Assembly (NCBI GenBank): GCA_938024025.1
Contig: CALJBY010000111.1
Location: forward strand, 1-13,077
Source of the DNA: an uncultured bacterium
GTDB lineage: Bacteria; Desulfobacterota; WTBG01
Direction: 5' to 3'
DNA length: 13,077 bases
The position numbers were made by a program, and so were the translations under genes. Shown here one piece after another: positions 7,327-13,077 of the stretch (within the stretch, counting starts at the first letter, position 1; each line of letters opens with the position of its first letter). The notes under the pieces are model-generated. The model was not told where the DNA came from and searched no databases. It saw nothing but the letters and a program-made list of their open reading frames with translations.

Positions 7327-7372
7327 AGGAAAAAACCGGAGTGATGAGTGACAGGTTGCAGGTTACCGGCAG

Positions 7373-7415
7373 GTGCCGAGAAAGCCCCGCCTTGTAGGCG
7401 GGGATGAATCGGCAC
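7373..7415. repeat. Nested hairpin with CCCCGCC/GGCGGGG core
   Basis: The outer stem GTGCCGA (7373-7379) pairs with TCGGCAC (7409-7415). The inner stem CCCCGCC (7385-7391) pairs with GGCGGGG (7397-7403) around a TTGTA loop. A core followed by GGGGATGAAT resembles the end hairpins of IS200/IS605-type elements, but no tnpA or tnpB is present, so this is only a possible remnant. It is not followed by a T-run. Confidence 0.6.
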
Positions 7416-7446
7416 AATTCAAAAAAGAATAAAATTAAATTTCCGG

Positions 7447-7475
7447 GATGCCCCGCGCTGTGCGCGGGGAGCATC
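7447..7475. repeat. GC-rich hairpin CCCCGCGC/GCGCGGGG
   Basis: GATG plus CCCCGCGC (7447-7458) pairs with GCGCGGGG plus CATC, leaving a 2-nt bulge, around a TGT loop. The right side ends at 7475. It sits between two other palindromes. No T-tract follows on either strand. Confidence 0.55.
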
Positions 7476-7503
7476 ACTTGTAACCAGACATGTTTGAAAT
7501 TTC

Positions 7504-7555
7504 GGTAGGAGCGCATTCATGAGCGATGCATTCGCGGCTTAAAGCCGCTCCTACC
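7504..7555. repeat. 52-bp cruciform repeat (REP-like)
   Basis: GGTAGGAGCG (7504-7513) is the exact reverse complement of CGCTCCTACC (7546-7555). Inside, GCGGCTT (7534-7540) pairs with AAGCCGC (7542-7548), competing with the outer stem, and GCATTC occurs twice (7513-7518 and 7528-7533). GTAGGAGCGGCTT-type palindromes are widespread dispersed repeats. Whether this copy is one of many in this genome needs a whole-genome search. Confidence 0.65.
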
Positions 7556-7599
7556 ATCACCCTATCTGAAAGAGAAATGCACGGCACGGAAAGGAGAGA

Positions 7600-8007
7600 A
7601 TGATGAAAGTAACAAAAGTTGATCACATCGGTATTGCAGTCAATAATATGGATGAGGCACTTGCCTTTTATCGTGACACCTTAGGTATTATTTCTACGGG
7701 CACGGAAGTCATCGAAGAACAGAAGGTTAAGGTAGCCTTCTTGCCACTCGGAGATACTGAACTGGAGCTGCTGGAATCCACTGCTCCTGATGGGCCCGTG
7801 GCAAAGTTTATCGAGAAGCGGGGTGAAGGGATTCAACACATAGCACTGAGAGTTGATAATATCGAAGAAGCTTTGGCAGAACTTAAAGAAAAGGATTTTA
7901 AACTCATCGACCAGCAGCCACGTTACGGTGCAGGGAATGCCCGCATTGCCTTTCTTCACCCTAAAGCAACGGGGGGAATCCTGCTGGAACTCTCTGAACG
8001 GAAATGA
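7600..8007 (+). CDS. mce: Methylmalonyl-CoA epimerase
   Basis: This 135-residue VOC-fold enzyme interconverts (2R)- and (2S)-methylmalonyl-CoA, connecting propionyl-CoA carboxylation to the B12-dependent mutase. Two beta-alpha-beta-beta-beta repeats are visible. Likely metal ligands are H9 in KVDHIGIAV, a glutamate of ELELLES (about E56), H80 in GIQHIALRV and E130 in ILLELSE, matching the His/Gln-or-Glu/His/Glu set of the family. Length is typical. Two adjacent ATG codons are possible starts. AAGGAG at 7591-7596 is three bases from the first and six from the second, so 7603 may be the true start. It is on the same strand as meaB, across a repeat-filled gap, and may have its own promoter or share that of the B12 subunit. 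Confidence 0.93.
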   Translation: MMKVTKVDHIGIAVNNMDEALAFYRDTLGIISTGTEVIEEQKVKVAFLPLGDTELELLESTAPDGPVAKFIEKRGEGIQHIALRVDNIEEALAELKEKDFKLIDQQPRYGAGNARIAFLHPKATGGILLELSERK

Positions 8008-8050
8008 GCTGGAGGAGCGTGCTGCGTAAAACGGGGGGCAGGGGTCGGGC

Positions 8051-8075
8051 GCAGGTATGCTTATGGTTTACCTGC
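8051..8075. other. Small hairpin between convergent mce and mazG
   Basis: GCAGGTA (8051-8057) pairs with TACCTGC (8069-8075) around an 11-nt loop and overlaps the mazG stop codon. No T-tract follows, so terminator function is doubtful. The mce-mazG gap is only 53 bp. Confidence 0.25.
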
Positions 8076-8846
8076 CTTAGCTTTTTCCCACAGTTCCTCC
8101 ATCTCTTCCAGTGATGCATGTTTGATGTCTCGTCCGGCATCACGCAAAGATTGTTCTATAAACTGAAACCGCTCAGTAAATTTTTTGTTGGTCCTTCTGA
8201 GTAATTGTTCAGAATCCATTTTCATAAATCTGCCGAGATTAACGAGGGAAAACAAAACGTCACCCAATTCGCTTTCTATTGCGTTATGATCATTTCCCTC
8301 GATACTTTCTTTGAGCTCGACAAGTTCTTCTTCTATTTTTTCGAAAACCTGCTGACGGGTCTGCCAGTCAAATCCCGCCTGGGATGCTTTCTGGGTGAGA
8401 AGCTGTGCCTGAAAGAGCGCAGGCAGGAATTCGGGAATACCAGCAAGGAGGGAAGTGCCGGCAATGATCTTCCCTTCTTTTTCCTTTATTTTACGCCAGT
8501 TTATCTTTACCTCGGCAGCGTTGTCTGCCTGTGCATGGGCAAAAACGTGAGGATGCCGTCGAATCATCTTTTCCATTACTGCGCCGATAACGTCATAAAT
8601 GGTACAGTCACCGCTTTCACGCAACATGTCGACTAAAAAAATAATGAGAAAAAGAAGATCTCCTGCTTCCTCCTGGATGTGCAATGAATTATTTTGATCT
8701 ATGGCATCAAGTATTTCATAGGTTTCGCCGATAAGGAATGCTTTAAGGTCGGATAGTGTTTGTTCTCTATCCCAGGGACAACCGTCAGGGCCACGTAATC
8801 TTTCAACAAGAGCCGTAAGGTCTTCCAGATTTTTTTTGTTGTTCAT
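8061..8846 (-). CDS. mazG: Nucleoside triphosphate pyrophosphohydrolase MazG
   Basis: This cytosolic house-cleaning enzyme hydrolyses NTPs and dNTPs to monophosphate and pyrophosphate. The 261-residue protein has the tandem MazG layout. The N-terminal domain has GPDGCPWDREQTL at 19-31, metal-binding acidic residues around E41, E44, E60 and D63 (IGETYEI and EEAGDLLF), and RRHPHVF at 96-102. The C-terminal domain has EEELVELKE at 172-180 and ESELGDVLF at 191-199. I chose ATG at 8846 because GGAGG lies just upstream and the family begins here. The open frame extends to 8963, but the extra 39 residues are unconserved and run into the mobile-like repeat at 8899-9072. It is convergent with mce. Its promoter was not found. 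Confidence 0.94.
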   Translation of the reverse strand: MNNKKNLEDLTALVERLRGPDGCPWDREQTLSDLKAFLIGETYEILDAIDQNNSLHIQEEAGDLLFLIIFLVDMLRESGDCTIYDVIGAVMEKMIRRHPHVFAHAQADNAAEVKINWRKIKEKEGKIIAGTSLLAGIPEFLPALFQAQLLTQKASQAGFDWQTRQQVFEKIEEELVELKESIEGNDHNAIESELGDVLFSLVNLGRFMKMDSEQLLRRTNKKFTERFQFIEQSLRDAGRDIKHASLEEMEELWEKAKAGKP

Positions 8847-8898
8847 AGAGGTTTCCTCCGAGCATGTTAACAGGTAAAGCACGGGCAACGTAATTTTT

Positions 8899-9072
8899 GA
8901 TGGTCCCGTAAAAAGTCGGGAGACGGGCGACAAAGTAAAAAGATTCAAATGCAAGGCGCGCAAATCCTGAGGAATGAGGCGTACTTACTGGTACATCGGC
9001 TTGGCCGAGCTCAGCCAGGCAGTGACGAAGGATGCAGCGCAACACAGAAGTTGGACTTTTTACGAAGTCGTC
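8899..9072. mobile_element. MITE-like element with terminal inverted repeats
   Basis: The ends are imperfect inverted repeats of 19 bp. The left end is GATGGTCCCGTAAAAAGTC (8899-8917); the right end (9054-9072) is GACTTTTTACGAAGTCGTC. They share an exact 11-bp inner part, CGTAAAAAGTC against GACTTTTTACG, and the outer differences are transitions. AATTTTT flanks both sides (8892-8898 and 9073-9079), like a 7-bp target duplication; the match continues through GATG to 11 bp. There is no transposase frame inside. I recall similar sequences as dispersed repeats in several bacteria, but this was not searched. Confidence 0.6.
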
Positions 9073-9105
9073 AATTTTTGATGATGAAAAAGCTTGCATG
9101 GGTGG

Positions 9106-9135
9106 TTGAAATGTGATAGTAAAAGTCCATATGAA
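9106..9135 (+). promoter_or_regulatory. Candidate promoter for yjbQ-phoH-pgpH-ybeY
   Basis: TTGAAA (9106-9111) and TATGAA (9130-9135) are separated by 18 bases, matching 5 of 6 and 4 of 6 consensus positions. It lies just outside the right end of the MITE-like element and about 85 bp before the yjbQ ATG. The transcript would include the hairpin at 9158-9180 in its leader. Confidence 0.35.
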
Positions 9136-9157
9136 CGTAGATCGCAGGAGCTCGTAC

Positions 9158-9190
9158 CCCCGTTGTAGTGAACAGCGGGGTTATTCACTT
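9158..9190. repeat. Hairpin CCCCGTTG/CAGCGGGG plus conserved tail
   Basis: CCCCGTTG (9158-9165) pairs with CAGCGGGG (9173-9180), with one G-T pair, around a 7-nt loop. The tail TTATTCACTT follows. GCGGGGTYATTCACTT is shared with 174-189, with one difference. Here it would be in the 5' leader of yjbQ. Confidence 0.5.
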
Positions 9191-9219
9191 TTAACCCCTC
9201 GTTACCAGAAAAAAACGAA

Positions 9220-9639
9220 ATGAGAATCATATATGATACTATTGTTTGTCGTACCAGTGCTCAAACTGATATCATCGATATTACTGCTGAGGTCGAAGAT
9301 GCGATACGTGTATCAGGTATCAACGATGGAACAGTGCTCCTTTTTGTTTCCGGTTCTACAGCTGCCCTGACTACTATTGAATATGAATCAGGTGTAGTAA
9401 ATGACTTGAGAATGGCCATTGAAAAAATAGCGCCTCATGCCATACCGTATGAACATGATCGCAGATGGGGCGATGGCAATGGTTACGCCCATGTTAGAGC
9501 TGCCCTCCTCGGACCGAGCCTGCCTGTTCCACTGAAAGGGGGGACCATGCTCCTCGGTACCTGGCAACAAATCGTCGTGCTTGATTTTGATAACAGACCC
9601 AGAAAAAGAGAGGTTCAGGTTCAGATTGCAGGGGTCTGA
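9220..9639 (+). CDS. YjbQ/UPF0047 family protein
   Basis: This 139-residue protein belongs to the YjbQ (UPF0047) family, a small trimeric fold. Some members show weak thiamine-phosphate synthase activity, but the physiological role is not established. Visible motifs are SGSTAALTTIEYESG at 44-58, a YEHDRRWGDGNGYAHVRA stretch at 77-94 with H79 and H91 as likely metal or active-site residues, LLGPSLPVP at 96-104, and GTWQQIVVLDFDNRPRKR at 113-130. Length is normal. ATG is the only good start, and no strong ribosome binding site is seen. phoH follows 14 bp later, so it appears to be the first gene of that operon. Its work with PhoH or YbeY, if any, is unknown. Confidence 0.9.
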   Translation: MRIIYDTIVCRTSAQTDIIDITAEVEDAIRVSGINDGTVLLFVSGSTAALTTIEYESGVVNDLRMAIEKIAPHAIPYEHDRRWGDGNGYAHVRAALLGPSLPVPLKGGTMLLGTWQQIVVLDFDNRPRKREVQVQIAGV

Positions 9640-9653
9640 TGTGAGGGATTTTT

Positions 9654-10625
9654 TTGACAAAGAAAGAAAAAGAAACCACTGCACAGTTAATTTTTGAAGA
9701 CAACCAGCTCATCAAGTCCCTGCTGGGTGAATATGATGAAAACCTGAAGTACATTGAAAAGTCTCTCAAAGTTAAAATTACTGTCAGGGGTAATGCCATC
9801 AGTATACATGGTGGGAAGAATAATAGTACACTCACCAAGCGACTGATGCAAGAGCTCTACTTTTTGCTTGAAGCGAAGCATCCTATTTATCATAATGAGA
9901 TTGATTATGCCATAAAGATCTTAAAAGACAATGAAACAGCTAACTTAAAATCTGTGTTCCTGGATACTATTCATGTTTCGCCTAAGCAAAGGCTGATTTC
10001 ACCGAAGAGCCTTGTTCAAAAGCAGTATATTGATTCTATAAGAAAGTATGATATTGTGCTTGGTATTGGACCGGCGGGAACCGGCAAGACCTATTTGGCC
10101 ATGGCGATGGCTATTGCAGCCCTCGTAAAGAAAGAGATTGATAGAATTATTTTGACGCGACCTGCTGTAGAAGCCGGTGAGAAACTGGGATTTTTGCCCG
10201 GTGACCTCTTTGAGAAGGTTAATCCCTATCTCAGGCCGCTCTATGATGCCCTGCACGATATGATGGATTTAGAGAAAGCTGCACGATTGCTTCAGAAAGG
10301 TATTATTGAGGTTGCACCGCTGGCTTTTATGCGGGGCCGCACCTTAAATGATTCTTTTGTAATCCTTGATGAGGCACAAAACACCACTTCTGAACAGATG
10401 AAGATGTTTCTTACGCGCTTGGGGTTTAGTTCAAAGGCAGTAATCACCGGGGATATTACACAGATAGATTTGCCCCCGGGGAAACCATCAGGTTTAATAG
10501 AAATCCAGAAAGTGCTGGCGGATATCCAGGGGATACAGTTTGTCTATTTTTCGGAGAAAGATGTGGTCAGGCATCCCCTGGTGCAGGAAATCATTGTAGC
10601 GTATGAAAAGGCTGACACGCGCTAG
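9654..10625 (+). CDS. ybeZ: PhoH family ATPase (YbeZ)
   Basis: This 323-residue cytosolic P-loop ATPase is related to the helicase core and works with YbeY in RNA or ribosome metabolism. An N-terminal region (1-130) contains a small RNA-binding-like fold. Walker A GPAGTGKT is at 139-146, the family stretch [18 protein letters not shown] at 167-184, and Walker [11 protein letters not shown] at 235-244. Then follow MFLTRLG (251-257), a conserved [11 protein letters not shown] motif at 264-274 and [10 protein letters not shown] at 305-314. It starts with TTG, preceded by GAGGGA at a suitable distance; no closer ATG keeps the conserved N-terminus. It follows yjbQ by 14 bp and precedes pgpH by 55 bp. 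PhoH-PgpH-YbeY is a conserved gene order. Confidence 0.94.
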   Translation: MTKKEKETTAQLIFEDNQLIKSLLGEYDENLKYIEKSLKVKITVRGNAISIHGGKNNSTLTKRLMQELYFLLEAKHPIYHNEIDYAIKILKDNETANLKSVFLDTIHVSPKQRLISPKSLVQKQYIDSIRKYDIVLGIGPAGTGKTYLAMAMAIAALVKKEIDRIILTRPAVEAGEKLGFLPGDLFEKVNPYLRPLYDALHDMMDLEKAARLLQKGIIEVAPLAFMRGRTLNDSFVILDEAQNTTSEQMKMFLTRLGFSSKAVITGDITQIDLPPGKPSGLIEIQKVLADIQGIQFVYFSEKDVVRHPLVQEIIVAYEKADTR

Positions 10626-10680
10626 CTGATTGAGATCTCCACAACAGTGAGAAACGTTATTGACCGTGTAAGGTAGTACG

Positions 10681-13077
10681 ATGTTCCCTTTTGGTAAAAA
10701 AAAGCGAAAGGTTAAGGTGGTTGAGCTTGTTATCGCGAAGCTCCCTTTTTTAAAGCTTCCTGCGTTTTACAAGGGTGTGCTTCTCCTGGTTACCTGCTTA
10801 ATCATTGCACGACTTATTTCTCCTCGACTCCCTTCTACTGTTCCTTCGTACCGGGTCGGGGATGTTTCCGACCAGAACATTAAAGCCACACAGGATTTCC
10901 TGGTTGAGGACACGGCCTCTACGACTACAAAGCGATTGGAGAATGAGAGTAAAAGTCCTCCGGTATATGATCTTGATGCCAATGCCTCTGCGGAAGCAGA
11001 AAAAAAACTGCGTTCCACCTTTCAGCAATTGAAAGCCCTCTCTCAAGATACAACCACGAAACTCTCTTTTGATGATAAAAAGGAAAAATTCGACGAAGGA
11101 CTGGGAATAAGCAGTGATGAAAAGCAGCTTAAGAGTTTTATCACAAACAGTTTTAACGATAGTATCATCACCTTTGTTGCTGACTTGATTACTGTCCCTT
11201 TGAGTCAAAAGATAGTATCAGATAAGGCTGCATTACAAAGTGCAAAGACGAAGGGGATTACCATACGAAACGTGCAAACCCAGCAGGAATCATTTGTAAC
11301 AGACTTCTCTTCCATACGTGGTTTGGAAGAGGTAAAGCAAAAACTGGAGGAGAAGGCACGAAAGGACCTCAAAAAGCTTTCACGGTCGTTGCGCTCTGCG
11401 GTGATAGATACTGCACAACAGTTGCTCAAGCCCACACTTACCTTTAATAAGAATGAGACTGAGGCACGGAAGCTTACGGCTCGTGAAGAGACCAATCCTG
11501 TTTATTTCAAACTGAAAAAGGGAGAGATACTCATCCGCGAAGGAGACAGAATTACCGAAGAAACACTCCTTAAGCTAGAGGCCTTGAATCAGTTCAAGCA
11601 GGAAAGCAATCCTCTTTTTTCCATAATAGGTATCTTTTTCCTGGTGTTGATCATTGTCTCCCTCTTTTATGCTTTTTTCCCGGGCAGTATTCGGAAGTTT
11701 AATCTGAAGTTCAAAGACTATATCCTGTTAAGCCTTGTTTTGATTGGCATGGTGATGATAGTCAATTTTGCGACCTTTTTGTCAGGTGCCCTCAGCAAGG
11801 CTTTCCCCTTCCTTCCCTATAATGCATGCCTGTATGCAACCCCCTTTGCACTGGGAGCCATACTCATCGCCATTGTCCTTAATGTAGAGATAGCAGCAAT
11901 GTTTTCTGTTGCCCTCGCAATCATTAGTGGTATCGTACTTGAGAATCAATTAAAATTCTTCATTTTACCCTTCATTGCCAGCATTGTTGCTGCCCAGCAG
12001 GTGGTTTTATGTAAAGAGAGGAGCACGCTCATTCGTGCCGGTCTTATTACCGGGATCGTTAACGTTTTACTGCTCTTGTGTTTTGCAATTATCAACAAAA
12101 GCCTCTTTAACTTTCAAGCCCTTTTTGATTTGAGTTTTGGTTTTCTTGGGGGACTATTGACCGGTATTATCGCGACCGGCATTGTTCCTATACTGGAAAT
12201 TACTTTTGACTATACAACTAATATTAAACTGCTAGAGCTGGCAGATCTCAATCAGCCGCTCTTAAAAGAACTGAGCATAAAAGCACCGGGTACCTATCAG
12301 CACAGCATCATGGTTGGAAACCTTGTTGATTCTGCAGCTGACGCTGTGGGAGCCAATTCTCTCCTTGCCCGGGTGAGTGCCTACTATCACGATATCGGGA
12401 AAGTCAAGAAGGCAACCTATTTCATTGAAAATCAGATCAGGGGGGAGAACAAGCATGAAAAGCTTTCCCCCAACATGAGCAGTCTCATCCTTCTTGCACA
12501 TGTCAAAGACGGGGTAGAATTGGCTAAAGAGCACAGATTAGGAGGTGCGATCCGGGACATTATCAGACAGCATCACGGGACCAGTTTGATCAGCTTTTTC
12601 TATCAAAAGGCTAAAAACCAGGAGAATCCTACCTTGCAGCCCATAAGTGAAAAGGATTTTCGCTATCCCGGACCCCAGCCTCAGACAAAAGAGGCGGCAC
12701 TGGTTATGCTAGCTGACGCAGTGGAAGCAGCATCAAAAACACTGGGGGAACCCACCCCGGCCCGTATTCAGGGAATGGTTCAAAAAATTATAAATGGAAT
12801 CTTTATTGATGGACAACTGGATGAATGTGAATTAACCTTGAAGAATCTGCATGCCATTGCGAATTGCTTCAACCGCATCATGGCCAGCGGCGTTTTTCAT
12901 CAGCGAATAGAATACCCTGCTCTGGAGAGTGAAGAAAATGGCTCTAAGAGAAAAATAAATGGTAAGGATAAAAAATCAGCAGAAACGGATAAGGATCAAG
13001 AAAAAGTGGATAGAGGAAGTGGCGAAAGAGATCTTAAGAGACTTGGGATATCAAAAGTGGGAAATAAGCATTCTTCT
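10681..13077 (+). CDS. pgpH: 7TM-HD phosphodiesterase, PgpH/YqfF family (open at window end)
   Basis: This inner-membrane HD-domain protein belongs to the family whose studied members hydrolyse c-di-AMP to pApA. The frame from ATG at 10681 stays open for 799 codons. One membrane helix lies at about 29-46, followed by an extracytoplasmic 7TMR-HDED domain (about 50-305, with GEILIREGDRITEE near its end) and a seven-helix segment at about 312-507. The cytosolic HD domain has all expected metal ligands: H541, H570, D571, H607, H631, H632 and D679. The match to the family ends with FHQRIEYP at 738-745. The remaining 54 codons are lysine- and glutamate-rich. From 12959 on they run through ybeY in another frame, so the real end may be near 12958. 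AAGG precedes the start. Confidence 0.93.
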   Translation, partial: MFPFGKKKRKVKVVELVIAKLPFLKLPAFYKGVLLLVTCLIIARLISPRLPSTVPSYRVGDVSDQNIKATQDFLVEDTASTTTKRLENESKSPPVYDLDANASAEAEKKLRSTFQQLKALSQDTTTKLSFDDKKEKFDEGLGISSDEKQLKSFITNSFNDSIITFVADLITVPLSQKIVSDKAALQSAKTKGITIRNVQTQQESFVTDFSSIRGLEEVKQKLEEKARKDLKKLSRSLRSAVIDTAQQLLKPTLTFNKNETEARKLTAREETNPVYFKLKKGEILIREGDRITEETLLKLEALNQFKQESNPLFSIIGIFFLVLIIVSLFYAFFPGSIRKFNLKFKDYILLSLVLIGMVMIVNFATFLSGALSKAFPFLPYNACLYATPFALGAILIAIVLNVEIAAMFSVALAIISGIVLENQLKFFILPFIASIVAAQQVVLCKERSTLIRAGLITGIVNVLLLLCFAIINKSLFNFQALFDLSFGFLGGLLTGIIATGIVPILEITFDYTTNIKLLELADLNQPLLKELSIKAPGTYQHSIMVGNLVDSAADAVGANSLLARVSAYYHDIGKVKKATYFIENQIRGENKHEKLSPNMSSLILLAHVKDGVELAKEHRLGGAIRDIIRQHHGTSLISFFYQKAKNQENPTLQPISEKDFRYPGPQPQTKEAALVMLADAVEAASKTLGEPTPARIQGMVQKIINGIFIDGQLDECELTLKNLHAIANCFNRIMASGVFHQRIEYPALESEENGSKRKINGKDKKSAETDKDQEKVDRGSGERDLKRLGISKVGNKHSS
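12959..13077 (+). CDS. ybeY: Endoribonuclease/rRNA maturation factor YbeY, 5' end only
   Basis: An ATG at 12959, directly after a TAA in the same frame, opens 39 complete codons to the window end. The protein begins MVRIKNQQKRIRIKKKW and continues IEEVAKEILRDLG, then WEISIL. This is the N-terminal pattern of YbeY: a short strand with NQQ, a lysine-rich stretch, a helix ending in LG, and a strand starting the metalloprotein core. The catalytic H-x3-H-x5-H motif would lie beyond the window. YbeY acts in 16S rRNA maturation and ribosome quality control with PhoH. The order phoH-pgpH-ybeY is conserved, which strengthens the call. AAGAG about eight bases upstream may serve as ribosome binding site. 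The pgpH frame overlaps all of this segment. Confidence 0.85.
   Translation, partial: MVRIKNQQKRIRIKKKWIEEVAKEILRDLGYQKWEISIL

Larger units (their letters stand above)
7283..7599. other. 317-bp gene-free gap filled with palindromic repeats
   Basis: No coding sequence is credible here. The gap holds, in order: a 12-bp perfect palindrome (7293-7304), a 7-bp tandem repeat (7299-7326), a nested hairpin (7373-7415), a GC-rich hairpin (7447-7475), a 52-bp cruciform repeat (7504-7555), and the ribosome binding site of the epimerase. The non-repeat sequence between them is A/T-rich. Confidence 0.7.
8847..9219. other. 373-bp intergenic region between mazG and yjbQ
   Basis: This divergent spacer holds no credible gene. 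It contains the mazG ribosome binding site, a 174-bp MITE-like element, a candidate rightward promoter (9106-9135) and a CCCC/GGGG hairpin (9158-9180) just upstream of yjbQ. Confidence 0.7.

Noticed and set aside
8847..8963. N-terminal extension of MazG by 39 residues
   Set aside because: It runs into the repeat element at 8899-9072, has no family similarity, and a strong ribosome binding site precedes ATG at 8846.

Overview
This is a bacterial chromosomal segment of mid G+C. It holds two housekeeping clusters and, between them, a small cobalamin/methylmalonyl-CoA cluster. The genes identify a bacterium, but I cannot name the lineage with certainty. A tmk-holB-ricT-metG order, a phoH-pgpH-ybeY order, a short metG, and gaps filled with small palindromic repeats would fit a planctomycete of the anammox (Brocadiales) type or a deltaproteobacterium-like group. 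This is inference only.

Layout. Positions 1-183 hold palindromic repeats and no gene. Positions 184-5635 carry six leftward genes, probably cotranscribed in the order nitroreductase, tmk, holB, ricT, metG, pgsA. They serve dTTP supply, the replication clamp loader, a RicT/PSP1 protein, methionyl-tRNA synthesis and phosphatidylglycerol synthesis. Positions 5636-5908 are a divergent promoter region built on a perfect 10-bp inverted repeat; each arm carries an outward-facing TTGACA. Rightward from there lie a stand-alone B12-binding mutase subunit, a MeaB-type G-protein chaperone and, after a 317-bp repeat-filled gap, methylmalonyl-CoA epimerase. The catalytic mutase subunit is not in the window. 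mazG lies convergent to the epimerase.

Positions 8847-9219 separate mazG from the last operon and carry a 174-bp MITE-like element with terminal inverted repeats and apparent direct flanking repeats, then a candidate promoter and a hairpin. The last operon is yjbQ, phoH (ybeZ), pgpH and the 5' end of ybeY. PhoH and YbeY act in RNA/ribosome quality control. PgpH is a membrane HD phosphodiesterase of the c-di-AMP-degrading type. The ybeY start at 12959 is not in the track of long reading frames; I found it by reading the last 119 bases in the second frame. As given, the pgpH frame stays open to the window end and runs through ybeY in another frame. This is either a long overlap or a one-base indel in an A5 run.

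I see no CRISPR array, rRNA, tRNA, prophage, or transposase or recombinase gene. Most genes belong to well-known families. The more unusual content is in the intergenic repeats, the divergent promoter and the pgpH/ybeY junction.
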